The translations under genes were made by a program, and so were the position numbers. Under the pieces are notes generated by a model that ran no database searches, was not told where the DNA came from, and saw nothing but the letters and a program-made list of their open reading frames with translations. A stretch of 64,000 bases of DNA from Impatiens glandulifera (Eukaryota > Streptophyta > Magnoliopsida > Ericales > Balsaminaceae): NCBI RefSeq assembly GCF_907164915.1, contig NC_061862.1, positions 9,039,505 through 9,103,504 on the forward strand, written 5' to 3'. Positions 1 to 10,481 of the stretch are shown here, in pieces; position 1 is the stretch's first letter; each line of letters opens with the position of its first letter.

Positions 1-2184
1 CTCCAAGTGAAGTATGATATTCCGAATATCAGAAATCCAAAACCTGTTTTTATTGATAATGATGGGGATTTGAACACATACTTATCACGCTTGATTTTGG
101 GTCGAACAGTGTCACCATTGTGTGTATCTGTAGTGGAGAAGTCAGCATTTACTAAAGAAAAAATACCACTACTTACATACCCAACTCAAGAAAGTATACT
201 ACCACCACAACTTACTCAAAAATTTGTACCACTTGTTGTACCCTCGGAATTCTTTGTTGAAAGTCAAAATGAAGCCGGAGAAAGCTCTTTGCCTCACATC
301 CCACTTACTCAGGACTTGCATGTTAATAGTGGTGAAAAAGCATCAATACCTATACAACCAAGTGCAAGAAGATCATCATTGGGTACACCAACTAGTGCAA
401 GAAAGGCATCAATGGGTACACCATCTAGTGCAAGAAGATCATCAATGGGTACACCATCTAGTGCAAGACGATCTTAAATGGGTACACCATCGATAGACCC
501 GACAGACACATCACCGCCAGACCCCTCATTTGCGATGGCATTAACTAGTGAAACCGTATTAGAAGTCGGTTCGTTGTTTGAAAATAAAAAAGAACTTCAA
601 CTTGCTCTATATAAATATGCGATGACCAATAATTTTGAATTCAAAGTGGAGAAGTCAAGAAAAAATCTTTGGGAACTCAAATGTTTGGATGAGACATGCA
701 AGTGGAGCTTGCGGGCTGTGAAATGTAAGTTTTCTGAGATGTTTGAGATCCGGAAATTTGAGCAACAACACTCATGCTCAGTTTTGTCGAGGCCCAAGAA
801 AAAAAATGCAAACACCAGCATGGGTTATTGGGCAGTGTGTGAAGAGCAAGTACATGGACCATCATCATAACCACTTGCCTAAGAAAATAATTGAAGACAT
901 GCAGTCAACTTATGGGATATTTTTAACTTATCATAAGGCATGGAGGGCAAGGGAAAATGCTTTAATAGCTGTGCGAGGAACGGTAGAGGATTCCTATGGA
1001 ATACTGCCACCATACCTTTACATGTTGGAGAAGTGTAATCCTGGTAGAATAATAACTCCTGGACTTATTTCATGCAAAAACTGAGAGAAGCAATTGGATT
1101 AGTTGATGATCTCGTCTTCGTATCCGATAGACACCCAAGCATCACTAATGCCTTGTGTGCTGTTTTCCCAGAAGCAGACCACGGTGCGTGCACATATCAC
1201 ATAAAAATGAATATTGTGGCCAAATTCAAAAGTGATAAGTGTCATGCGGAGTTTGATTCGGCTTCAAGGGCGTACACTATCCACGAATTTAATCGGTGGT
1301 TTGACAAGATCAAGGTTAAAGATCACAGGATTGCTGCCTATTTGGAAGAAATTGGGTTCCAAAGATGGAGTAGAGCATTTTTTCCCGGTAAGCGATACAA
1401 TCAACTCACAAGCAATTATGCTGAGAGTTTCAATAGTCAGAGCAGGGAAGCTAGAAAGTATCCCATTTCAGAAATGGCTGAGTATTTAAGATTCGCAATA
1501 CAACATTGGTTTAACGATAGAAGAGAAAGAGCGTCTAATCACGAAGAAGTTTTATTTCCAAATTATGAGAAGGTGTTACGTGAGGGATTCGAGAAGGCCA
1601 GATTGTATACAGTCCAATCGCTTAACCGATTCGAGTTTTATGTGCATGACAATCAGTCCCATTTCAAAGTCAATTTGAAAGACATGAACTGCACTTGTAG
1701 AGTATTTGAAGTTTCGGGTCTTCCTTGTACGCATGCAATGGCTGCTGCCCGTAGTCGGAATTTGGTTTCTTATGACTTCTGTTCAAGGTATTAATATTTA
1801 GCTCACGTGTTCATTCTGTTTAACCAATTAATAATTCGTTATATTTTCCCTGCACACAGGTATTACACAACTGAGTGTTGGATAAATACATATGTCGAGA
1901 CATTGTATCCTCCTGGTGATGAAGAAAATTGGGATGTTCCCGAACATATCAAGCAACGTTCGTGTCTTAAACCAAATGTAAAAGTTAAGAAAGGCAGGCC
2001 ACAAACAAAGCGTAGGTCATCCCAGGGTGAGGTCCGTAAGGTCCCGAGACGATGCAGCTCATGTGTTGGGCTAGGACATAATAGGAAAACATGCAAAGCA
2101 ATGATGCCTGCACCATCTACTGCAAGAGCTTCATCATCTAAGCAGCATGAGTCATCATCTCAACAATATGAACCTTTAGCTTGA
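1..2184 (+). pseudogene. mudrA: mudrA-type Mutator (MULE) transposase, broken and 5'-truncated by the window
   Basis: The reading frame is open from base 1, so the start lies outside the window. Parts in order are: an N-terminal domain, a Ser/Arg-rich 11-residue repeat (about 361-525), a MuDR-type N-terminal domain (about 580-780, ending QQHSC), part of the MULE transposase core (DDLVFVSDRHPSI; ESFNSQSREAR), a SWIM zinc finger (C-T-C ... C-T-H, 1693-1740) and a CCHC knuckle (CSSCVGLGHNRKTC). A 72-bp GT-AG intron at 1788-1859 joins FCSR to YYTTECW in frame. Damage seen: TAA at 475-477 inside the repeat, a one-base shift in the A8 run at 799-806, and an internal deletion near 1045-1050. The deletion fuses the KCNPG region to NNSWTYFMQKL and changes frame. 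It removes the stretch that normally holds the first catalytic aspartate, so the protein cannot be an active transposase. Confidence 0.93.
361..525 (+). repeat. 33-bp coding minisatellite (Ser/Arg-rich 11-aa repeat)
   Basis: About five tandem 33-bp units encode variants of SSARRSSMGTP within the N-terminal part of the transposase. One unit carries TAA at 475-477 where its neighbours have a serine codon, so this is a single-base nonsense change. A similar Ser-rich tail (APSTARASSSK) occurs at the C-terminus. Confidence 0.85.
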
Positions 2185-2330
2185 TAGATACTATGTTGTA
2201 ATATATGTTGTTAATTTTACTATGGTACTGGTAAGATACTATGCGTAAGATACTATGTTGTTAATTCAGGTTTAAAGTTTATGTTGTATGTTGTAGTAGT
2301 AGTATATGAGTAGGGAAACGATGAGTAATA

Positions 2331-2478
2331 ACTTAGCAAAACGCTGAGTACTTAGCGATTCGCTAGGTACTTAGCGATTCGCTAGGTACTTAGCGAAACG
2401 AAGAGTACTAACTTAGCTAAACGAAGAGTACTAACTTAGCGAAATGATGACCCTAACTTAGCGAAACGAAGAGTCAAT
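2331..2478. repeat. 19-bp motif cluster 1, between the two convergent genes
   Basis: About seven degenerate copies of the TACTTAGCGAAACG motif lie between the 3' ends of the transposase and protease genes. Two units are perfect short palindromes (TAGCGATTCGCTA). The rest of 2185-2712 is AT-rich 3' flanking DNA with a short direct repeat around 'ttgaagggtcaattc' (2470-2560); I see no gene in it. Confidence 0.85.
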
Positions 2479-3443
2479 TCGAGGTTATCTTTTTTGTACG
2501 TTGAAGGGTCAATTCAAGGGTTACACTTGTTTTTTACGTTGAAGGTTTTCTGCAATTCAAGTTCAAAATTCAATATACATTAGCATACTCAAGGTTTACA
2601 ATACATACATCAAAATAATTTATCATCCAACTTCAAAAATATTCATCAAGGTTTACAATACATCAAACTAATTTATCCAATTTACACAATTTACTTCAAA
2701 ATAATGTTTACACTAAGGTTCGATAATCTGATGGAATAACCTGACCGCCATCTTCTGCCTAAAAAACTCCATGTTTTCTGAGGTCACATTGTGCACGGCT
2801 TGATTAGCGCTCAAGTGTTCCATATACATTAGCGTGAATACCCCACAGTCCCCGCTCTCGGTTGCCCGTGGGACTTCTCCAACTTTAGCTGCTGCGGTTT
2901 TCACTTTGGGGTGTGGTAACCGTTTGTATGTCATTGGTTGGATGGGGGCTTCGAAGTTGAATTTAGGATACCTTACCCTCTCACCAGGAGTGATTGTCTT
3001 TGCGAATATATGTAGAATCATGTGGCATAAGGGTTTCAAATAAGGATCTAGATTCTTATAAAGATAGGCATCACAGTCGTACACGTCAATGCGGTACTTT
3101 TGAAGACGTGCTACACACAAAATCCAGTGTCGCTGGTTAATGTTCACAGGCATGTAGACATCGTCAATTGTTGACCATTCAGGCATATATCTATGTGGTG
3201 CGCCCATATAATAGTCTTTGAATTCGGCGACTGGATAGTTTGCAAGATCCTTAATAAAAGTCCTGTGCTCTCGCCTGATTCTATCCGACAATACGCAATC
3301 CCCTATTGCCACATGCGAATTTTTATATGTCTTGGGATAGTCGGAAATCCTTTTCCGCAATAGATGGCAGAATGCATCGATTTCCTGCACAATGGGAGTA
3401 TACAACATACATTCAGTATATATCAAACAACATTGACTAAATA

Positions 3444-3690
3444 TTAAGCGAAACGATAAGTACTAAGCGAAACGATAAGTACTCAGCGAAATGATAAGTA
3501 CTAAGCGAAACGATAAGTACTCAGCGAAACGATAAGTACTCAGCGAAACGATAAGTACTCAGCGAAACGATGAGTACTCAGCGAAACGATAAGTACTAAG
3601 CGAAACGATGAGTACTCAGCGAAACGATTAGTACTTGGCGAAACGATAAGTACTCAGCGAAACGATGAGTACTTGGCGAAACGATGAGTA
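3444..3690. repeat. 13 x 19-bp tandem array filling the last intron of the ULP gene
   Basis: Exactly 13 units of 19 bp (247 bp), consensus CTCAGCGAAACGATAAGTA, differing at only a few positions. The array takes up most of the 339-bp intron 3723-3385. It does not touch either exon or the splice sites. Confidence 0.95.
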
Positions 3691-4483
3691 TTAATGAATA
3701 TTGAATTGATTTGCACGACTTACAGTGTCTTCAAGCCATGTCAACCTTGTTATAACTCTAACAAACATATCCTTCTTTGCTTGGCAAAGATGTACATCCT
3801 TTGTCTGATTATCGGTTTCTGGATCAACCAACTACGCTTTTACTTTATTCAGCAGCTCATCTTCAAATTTTTGAAGGTGATTCACTTTCATTGGATCCTT
3901 TGTCTTGGACAGTTTTGACAAAGAAGGGTTGGTGTACGAGTCATCTTTTTTCGGCTTCCTCACTTTCCTCCCATAATTTCCTTTAGGAGGAGTATTGTAT
4001 AACTGGAAATCATCATTGTCATCTCCTCCCATAATTTCCTCATTTGTCTGTGCCTTCACATCCACACCCACACTCTTCTCATCCTTCACCTTCACTTTCA
4101 GATCTTTCACCTTCACTTTCAGATCAACCTCCACATCATCCACCTTAGCCACACCATCCAGCTTCTCACCGTCCTCCACCTTAGCCTCATCATCCATCTT
4201 CTCATCGTCCTCCACCTTTAAGTCCTCCACCTTCTCATCGTTCTCTTTTACATCATCCTCCACCTTCTCATCCTCCTCTTTTCGTTCATCCTCCACCTTC
4301 TCATCGTCCTCCACCTTCTCATCGTCCTCTTTTCGTTCATCCTCCACCTTCTCATCGTCCTCCTTTACATCATCTTTCTTCCCATCATTCCCATCATTCA
4401 CCTTCTCATCATCCCCCACAGTCCCCTGCATCGATATCATCTCCTACAAAATAGACAAAATTCTGGTCAGTACTTAGCTAGTG

Positions 4484-4697
4484 ATACTAACTTAGCGAAA
4501 CGACAAGTACTTGGCGAAACGATAAGTACTAACTTAGCGAAACGACAAGTACTTGGCGAAACAAAGAGTACTAACTTAGCAAAACGACAAGTACTTGGCG
4601 AAACGCAAAGTACTAACTTAGTGAAACGACAAGTACTTGGCGAAACGAAGAGTACTAACTTAGCGAAACGAAGAGTACTTGGCGAAACGACAAGTAC
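4484..4697. repeat. Composite (about 23 + 19 bp) array of the same motif in another ULP intron
   Basis: About five repeats of a two-part unit of roughly 42 bp: ACTAACTTAGCGAAACGACA followed by an ACTTGGCGAAACG half. It fills most of the 263-bp intron 4706-4444. The small intron 4854-4776 holds one further copy of the motif near 4808-4822. Confidence 0.9.
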
Positions 4698-6420
4698 GCA
4701 GAATACCTCTGTCTTCTCCTCCTTCTGTTCAACCTTGCTCTTCTCAACTTCGATATCCTTCTTAGAATCCTTAACCTGTAAAATAGGTACTGGTCAGATC
4801 AGATATGTACTTAGCGAAATGAAATGTAAAGTGCAAAATTCAATATCTCCATACCTCAGTAGTCTTCTCCTCTTCGACCTTCACATCCTTCTTAGAATCC
4901 TTCTTCTTACTCTTCTTCTTCTTTATATTCTCCTCCATATCATCTAATCTGGTTAATAATATGGACATATTTTTGTTGGATTTATCTAACAACTGTTTGG
5001 ACATACTAAAAACCATCTTCTTGAACGACTCAAGGTGAGTTTCTTGAGTTTCTTTGATTGTGATTTTCAGCTCTTTGATGAGCTCTGTTTTCAGCTTTTT
5101 CAGCTCCTCTTTCATCTCTATTTTCAGCTCCTCCTTCATCTCATTAAATTCACATCCAACAAAAGGTGTTGGAGCCCGATGAGAAGGTGTCTGAGCCCGA
5201 GGAGGAGGTGTCTGAGCCAGAGGACTTGAGGTCGCGGAGGGGGGAGTAAGAATGCGGGCCGGAATCGATTCATAAGCAAGCTTCTTCTTCAAGTTGGCTG
5301 CTTCTTTAAGAGTAGATTCAGCCTTTCTCTTCCCGGTGGCAGGTTTGGGGGGATTGAGAGTACATTCTTCATGTTCACTTTCTTCATCTTCATCAAAATC
5401 ATCTTTTATTACCTTCCCATCAGTAAATCCCTCAAAAAATCAACAGTTGTCTCGTCGATTTGATCAAATTCCTCACCATTGTATAACCTCTTCTCCATGG
5501 AGGACTCTTCCATCTCAGTCACATCCGTGGTCTCAAGGGCAGTCTTTACCTCGATCGAGGTGTTTTTCCTGTTGGAATGATAGAGTAACACCCTTGGGCG
5601 TAGAGGGTCATTAATCTGATTCCTTCTAGTGAATTTAGGGATAAAGTTTTCGATGACCTCATACGTCCACACTTGAAGTGCCAATGCGAACCCATATATG
5701 TTATATGCAAAAGGAGCATAAGGATCTTCAGTCTTCTCCTTCTTCTCAAAATATGAGGTACTGAGATGTTTCATGTTCTTGTTTAAACCCTTGAGGGTCG
5801 CTCTAAAGGTGACCTTCCCCCATGGATATTGGAGGAAAGTGTCCTTGTCTTCCACCATGTTGAGTATTTTTGGAAATATAACTCTTTTTGGGTCAAATGT
5901 GAATAGGTACTAGCAAATCAGGCATACCAGCCCCATCTTGAATGCATCTTCCTTGTCTTTGCATTTGAAAAAAGCTTTCTCCAAGTCGCACATTTTCACA
6001 CTCATGCTCCCTTTAAAATATTTCATCGAGAGAGGTGGATAACAACGCAATTTTTCTTGGTCCAACTCAGGAAAAATGTCGAAACCTAGGCCGGTAACCA
6101 ACGCATATTCCTTCATACCAAATACAAGCTTTTGCCCATTCACCATGAAAGTTATCTCCTTGGAGTTTGAGCTTAACCTCCTCATCAACATATGATGTAC
6201 AATAGTTCCTGAGAACTGCAAGAGGGGGGCTGTGAATAATGATCTGAATTGGGTATTGTACACACTCTCCAAAAGATCCATTTCCTCGAACTTATTAACA
6301 ATCTTCTTCAGGGTGAGGGCACTTTTCCACGAAATCCGACCAGGAAACTCAGTAACTGTTGTTTCTTCCATCTATAAAAGGAACAACATCATCAAAAATG
6401 TAAGAACAAACACATACACC

Positions 6421-6900
6421 ATAAGTACTTAGCGAATCGGTAGGTACTTAGCGAATCGGGAGGTACTTAACGAATCGAGAGGTACCTAGCGAAACCGTTA
6501 ACTGAACATAAGACAGCATTAACCATACATAACTAATCAGAAACAAACAATAAAACTTAACATGCAAAAACCCTAAACAAAAAATCTAAAACAAACACCT
6601 AAACTTAACATGCAAAGACCAAAATCCATAAATAAAAAACCAGAAAATGATCGGCCACCACTAGATATTTAGCGAATCGCTAGGTACTTAGCGAATCGGG
6701 AGGTATTTAGCGAATCGGGAGGTACCTAGCGAAACCCTAATGGCGAAAAAATATATTGAACAGAAGACAGCAAAAATGGACCATACGTTTTATAAACTAA
6801 TAAAAACAAAGAAAAAGACAAAGAAACACTTAACATGCATTTACACTTAACATGCAAAAACCGAAACTCATGAACAAAAAAGCAGAAAATGATCGGCAGG
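6421..6900. repeat. Upstream motif clusters inside a ~240-bp tandem duplication
   Basis: Two short clusters (about 6421-6495 and 6663-6738) of the GAATCG variant, ACTTAGCGAATCGGGAGGT. Each is followed by similar DNA containing 'cttaacatgcaaa' and 'cagaaaatgatcggc', so the whole region is a diverged tandem duplication. It lies directly upstream of the protease start codon at 6371 and may hold its leader or promoter. Confidence 0.8.
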
Positions 6901-7080
6901 GAGAAGAATGAACAAACCTTAATGACGAATGAGAAGAAAGCGGAAATGATCGGCCTTGACAAGATTCATTGAAGAGACAATGGGTTAGAGAGAGAGAGTC
7001 GGACGGTTGAAATGAAATGTTCTGAAAATTTTGAATATATAAGTTATAGCGCGTGTGCATACGCGCGTCTCTTCAACTTC

Positions 7081-7288
7081 CGTAGCGAGTCAGGAGGTAC
7101 TTAGCGAATCGCGAGGTACTTAGAGAATCGGGAGGTACTTAGCGAATCGGGAGGCACTTAGCGAATCGCGAGGTACTTAGCGAATCGCGAGGCACTTAGC
7201 GAATCGCGAGGTACTTAGCGAATCGCGATGTACTTAGCGAATCGGGAGGTACTTAGCGAATCGGGAGGTACTTAGCAAATCGCGAGGT
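7081..7288. repeat. 10.9-copy 19-bp array, GAATCG variant
   Basis: One partial unit followed by ten full 19-bp units (7099-7288), consensus ACTTAGCGAATCGCGAGGT. Neighbouring units are nearly identical but differ from the intron arrays (GAATCG in place of GAAACG), so each array looks locally homogenised. Confidence 0.93.
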
Positions 7289-7290
7289 CA

Positions 7291-7390
7291 ACGAGCTCCA
7301 GCTAAGAGAGGATGGTTTGAATACGTTTTCGCTAGTATATTTGTTTAATAACGAAATCGAATTCAAACCATTCTCCTAGTTGGAGCTCGT
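7291..7390. other. Fold-back 1 (~30-nt imperfect arms, microRNA-precursor-like)
   Basis: Arm 7291-7322 (starting ACGAGCTCCAGCTAAGAGAG) pairs with 7361-7390. There are two mismatches and one 2-nt bulge, with a loop of about 38 nt. It is embedded in the 19-bp arrays, which flank it on both sides. Size and bulge pattern resemble a plant MIRNA hairpin. The arm does not match any microRNA family I recognise, and expression is unknown. Confidence 0.75.
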
Positions 7391-7450
7391 AGTACTTAGC
7401 GAATCGTGAAGTACAAATTTTTTTATTGGTTTCATAGGTAATCTATCTCG

Positions 7451-7796
7451 TTTGACAAGGTATCAACAACAAAGTCATGGTTTTGAAGAGAACATGTGTT
7501 AGTAAAATAAACCTTATAATTTTACATGGAAACATTTAGATTCTTCAGAAAAAAGCCTTTGAATAAGCTATCATTGAACTCCAGCTAAGAGAAAATTGTT
7601 TGAAATTTATTTCTTTAGCTTGATGACTAACGAAATCAAAGTCAGCCAATCTTTGCTTATCTAGAGGTCAATGATAGATTCTTCAAAGACATTTTCTGAA
7701 GAATCTAAATGTTTCCATTAATGTAAAATTATAAGGTTTATTTTACTAACACAGGTTCTCTTCATAACCATGAAGTGATGTAGATACCTTGTCAAA
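7451..7796. other. Fold-back 2 (~150-nt arms), related to fold-back 1
   Basis: The outer arms 7451-7570 and about 7675-7796 are near-perfect inverted copies. Inside them, 7570-7606 and 7640-7676 form a less perfect duplex containing ACTCCAGCTAAGAGA, almost the same core as fold-back 1. The loop shares the 'taacgaaatc' string with the first hairpin. A long matched stem with a mismatched ~22-nt core is typical of a young MIRNA or inverted-repeat siRNA locus. No gene is seen here. Confidence 0.75.
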
Positions 7797-7836
7797 TGAA
7801 GTTCATGATTAACTATAAATAACAAAAAATCTTGAC

Positions 7837-7895
7837 ACTTAGCGAATCGCGAGGTACTACTTAGCGAAACGGTAAGTCCGTAGCGAAACGGTAAG
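7837..7895. repeat. Three further copies of the 19-bp motif
   Basis: Two ACTTAGCGAA(A/T)CG copies and one 'gtagcgaaacggtaag' copy directly follow fold-back 2. The stretch 7896-8400 contains GA-rich and CCG-rich DNA (about 8310-8370) that could be a 5' leader of the protease gene read leftwards; I see no coding frame I trust. Confidence 0.7.
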
Positions 7896-8430
7896 CAGAT
7901 CTGAAACGGAAACACATACACTCTTATTAGAGATTTTCTGCAAATATGAACAAATAACAAATAATAACCTAACGAAATGCTCAAACATGAACCAATATGA
8001 ACCATATAACAAATAAGAATCAACAAATACGACCAAATATGAACCAGAACGAAATATGAAAAGGTTTTTGAAATGAAAAAAATGTAAACATGAACATAAC
8101 TGTTTATCAGATCTAAAATGAACATCTACCTCGACGACCTTCAAATCCTTAGAATCGGAGACCTGCATACCCTAAACCCTAGAATCGGAAACCTGCATGC
8201 AAAATAGATTTAGGGTTAGATCTTGTAAATCCGCAATAGATAAAAACATAAATGAATTAGTTAGGTTAGAAGATCTTGTAAATCTGTATAGATTTGTATG
8301 AATTGAACCGCCGCCCAGGAAACTCCGTCGCCGTCGTCGCCGTGAAGTGAAGGAGAGAACTGGAGAAGAGAGAGAAAGAAAAATAAGGAAATGAAAATAT
8401 TTGAGTATTTATACAAACTCCTAATCTACT

Positions 8431-8463
8431 TCGCGAAACGCTAAGTCACTTAGCGTTTCGCGA
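8431..8463. repeat. Perfect palindromic dimer of the 19-bp motif core
   Basis: TCGCGAAACGCTAAGT (8431-8446) and its exact reverse complement (8448-8463) are separated by one base. This is two motif copies head to head, near the probable right end of the element, where transposase-binding subterminal repeats would be expected. Confidence 0.95.
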
Positions 8464-8528
8464 CAAGGGCAAAATCGTATATAAAAAATATAGAACCACG
8501 AGCGCAAAAAAATAACAAATTACCATCA

Positions 8529-8562
8529 GATCAAATAACCTCATCTTTGAGGTTATTTGATC
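8529..8562. repeat. Perfect 15-bp inverted repeat with 4-nt loop
   Basis: GATCAAATAACCTCA (8529-8543) and its exact complement (8548-8562) flank a 4-nt loop. It marks the change from motif-bearing DNA to plain AT-rich DNA and may be at or just outside the element end. Confidence 0.95.
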
Positions 8563-8789
8563 AAATTTCCCATTTCTTGTTCGTTTATTTTTATGTATGT
8601 CCGTAATTTGATATTTGATTATTTTAATTTTATTTTTTTTACTATTTTAATTTATTTCTATATTAACATAGATTATTTAAAAAAAAAAGAATAATCTCTT
8701 ATAGGGATTAATACTTAAATATTATAATGACTTATTGTAACGACGGAAGTAGTTCAATGTTTATTATAATATTTACCTCTATTAAAAAT

Positions 8790-9215
8790 TATAAATCATG
8801 AATCAAAATTAAAATTAAAAAGACTATTAATTTATTTTTTTATATTAAAAAAACAAAAAAACGAAACAAATGAGTATTTAATTAATAAAAAATAAAGAGG
8901 GAAAAAAATTAATATTTAATTAATAAATATTAAAATTTTAATTTCTGAATCAAAGATTAAATAAAAACACTATTAATTTTATTTTTATTTATATTATAAA
9001 AAAAAACAAAGAAAGCCATAAAATAAATATTTAATTAATAAAAAATAAAAGACCGAAAATATAAATATTTAATTTTTAAATCCTTAATCAAAGATTAAAT
9101 AAAAAATTTATTAAATTTATTTTTGTTTATATTAAAAAAATAAGAATAAATAAAGCGATAAAATGAGTATTTAATTAATAAAGAAAGAGAGAAAAAAATA
9201 AATATTAAATTAATA
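8790..9215. repeat. Three degenerate ~140-bp AT-rich tandem units
   Basis: A unit holding 'aatcaaagattaaataaaa', a T-rich block and 'tatttaattaataaa' recurs with starts at about 8801, 8948 and 9086. The stretch 9216-9880 is very AT-rich with no gene, apart from short inverted AT motifs. Confidence 0.6.
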
Positions 9216-9879
9216 GATATTAATTTTATAAAAAAAAAACTCTTGTTAGTAAACCGAGGCTAGATAACCTATTTTATATATTTGTATAGTATGTAGGCTT
9301 AAATAAACTTTTATTACTTCGTACAATAATTGAACTAGTTATAAAGTACATATTTCTAAAGATTTCTAAATTGGGACTTTATTATTAAAGTTATAAAAAA
9401 ATTAAAAAATTAATGTATATTCAAAATGATCAATATCGTTTAAGTAGAGCATGACATTAAAATAAAAAATAAAACAAGTTATTCAATCGATGTTTTGTTT
9501 TAACGATTTCAAATGTTGACATTTATAAATAAATAAAAGATTTGATGCCACTAATTTAAATAAATTGATATAAAATTTTTATTTGTTTAGTTATAAGTGT
9601 CATATAAATAATAAATTAATAGTATTTGAAAGTGTTTAGACAAAATACTAATTGGAAATAATACAAAAAAAAAAAGATTAAACTTAAAAACTGTTCCAAC
9701 CAGTCTCATGTAATTAAATATATTAAAATGATTCACGTGCGATAAATACAGATAAAAATAAAAAAATAAAAAAAATTATAATAATTTAAAAATATGTATT
9801 CAATGTTTAAATTTTTTAATAATCACGAATAATATATTAAAATAAAAAAATAAAACACTCTCATTTCATATTTTATTCA

Positions 9880-10445
9880 CTTCGATAAAATAATTCATCT
9901 TCTCACATATTTTATCACATATTTTTCCCAATAGACTTCTCGTCTCGTGACCTTACATTTTCGTCAAATCAAAAAACTTAAACATTATCAATCTCTTTTT
10001 TACCCTCACTTTAGTTCATCAATTCTCAATTGACCTATCATCTTGTGACCTTAAAACACCCCGACTAACCAATCATCTCATTCCACATATATCTACTTAT
10101 TCAAATCGGACTTCTCATCTCGTGATCTTAACTTTACTTCGGTCAAACAACTAATCTTCTAACATATTTTAACCACCAATATCAATTTCTTTACCAATCG
10201 ACCTCTATCTCTTTACCTTACTTTCACTTTGACTAATAAAAAACCATCTCATTCCACATTTATCCACACCCTAATCAACATCTCATATTGTGTGACCTTA
10301 CACAATTTCATTTCGGTCAAATCAATCATTTTCAACGTTATCAATCTCTTTTACCCTCACTTTGACCCATCAATCCCCCAATCGACATTTCATAGTGTGA
10401 CCTTACTTACTTCGATCAAACATTACCAATCTCCAACGTTATCAA
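9880..10445. repeat. Irregular ~75-100-bp satellite, locus A
   Basis: Degenerate monomers contain CTCATCTCGTGACCTTAC, 'ttcggtcaaac', 'catctcattcacata' and 'ttttaaccaccaatat'. At least six monomers are seen. The same family fills 40.2-42.4 kb. Open frames here are by-products of the repeat, and no gene is supported. Confidence 0.8.
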
Positions 10446-10481
10446 TCTATTGTTTTATTAGGTTACAAGTTTGAAACATAC
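10446..10481. repeat. Left piece of an old Helitron-type unit split by the Gypsy insertion
   Basis: 'gttttattaggttacaagtt' followed by 'tgaaacatac' matches the middle of the ~293-bp units at 37,981-39,447. The unit resumes at 12,793 beyond the Gypsy element. The last five bases (CATAC, 10,477-10,481) are the Gypsy target-site duplication. Confidence 0.7.

Larger units (their letters stand above)
2713..6371 (-). pseudogene. DUF1985 + ULP1-type (C48) SUMO-protease gene carried by the MULE, broken
   Basis: Exons on the minus strand: 6371-4855, 4775-4707, 4443-3724 and 3384-2713, all with GT-AG junctions. The N-terminus is a DUF1985-like domain (MVNGQKLVFGMKEYALVTGL; YPWGKVTF). Next come a Pro/Thr-rich linker, a Lys/Glu-rich coiled coil (EMKEELKIEMKEELKKLK) and an acidic KVEDDEK repeat. 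The C-terminus is a C48 cysteine protease with the expected His (INQRHWILCV), Asp (DVYDCDAY) and Cys (ESGDCGVFTLMY). Family members process SUMO precursors or deconjugate SUMO. Breaks: in-frame TAG at 5912-5910, a one-base deletion in the T-run at 5439-5434, and in-frame TAG at 3834-3832. The catalytic exon itself is open. Plants carry many DUF1985-ULP genes spread by transposons; this copy sits opposite its transposase, as expected for an element passenger. Confidence 0.85.
1..8530. mobile_element. Large Mutator-like element of the mudrA + ULP1 type, left end outside window
   Basis: Two convergent decayed genes, a mudrA-type transposase (+) and a DUF1985/ULP1-type protease (-), share one block of DNA. 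Arrays of a single 19-bp motif family lie from about 2.3 to 8.5 kb. This gene pair is known from plant Mutator-like elements that carry ULP-like proteases (the Kaonashi type). The left end is beyond the window. The right end is placed near 8.45-8.56 kb because the 19-bp motif stops there and two perfect palindromes occur, but I could not confirm a terminal inverted repeat or a 9-bp TSD. The element class is well supported; the boundaries are inferred. Confidence 0.75.

Noticed and set aside
3444..3690. CRISPR-like array
   Set aside because: The 19-bp units are directly contiguous with no unique spacers, and the genome is a plant; it is a minisatellite in an intron.
3995..4477. Ser/Phe-rich open frame on the plus strand
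   Set aside because: It is the antisense of the acidic KVEDDEK repeat in the ULP gene, whose splice sites and family context support the minus strand.
7291..7390. A known conserved microRNA (miR169, miR167, miR390 and others considered)
   Set aside because: The core does not match those mature sequences as I know them; listed only as a hairpin of unknown output.
10229..10474. Open frame in the satellite at locus A
   Set aside because: Composition follows the repeated satellite monomers; there is no domain, and similar fortuitous frames occur at 40.6 and 42.2 kb.
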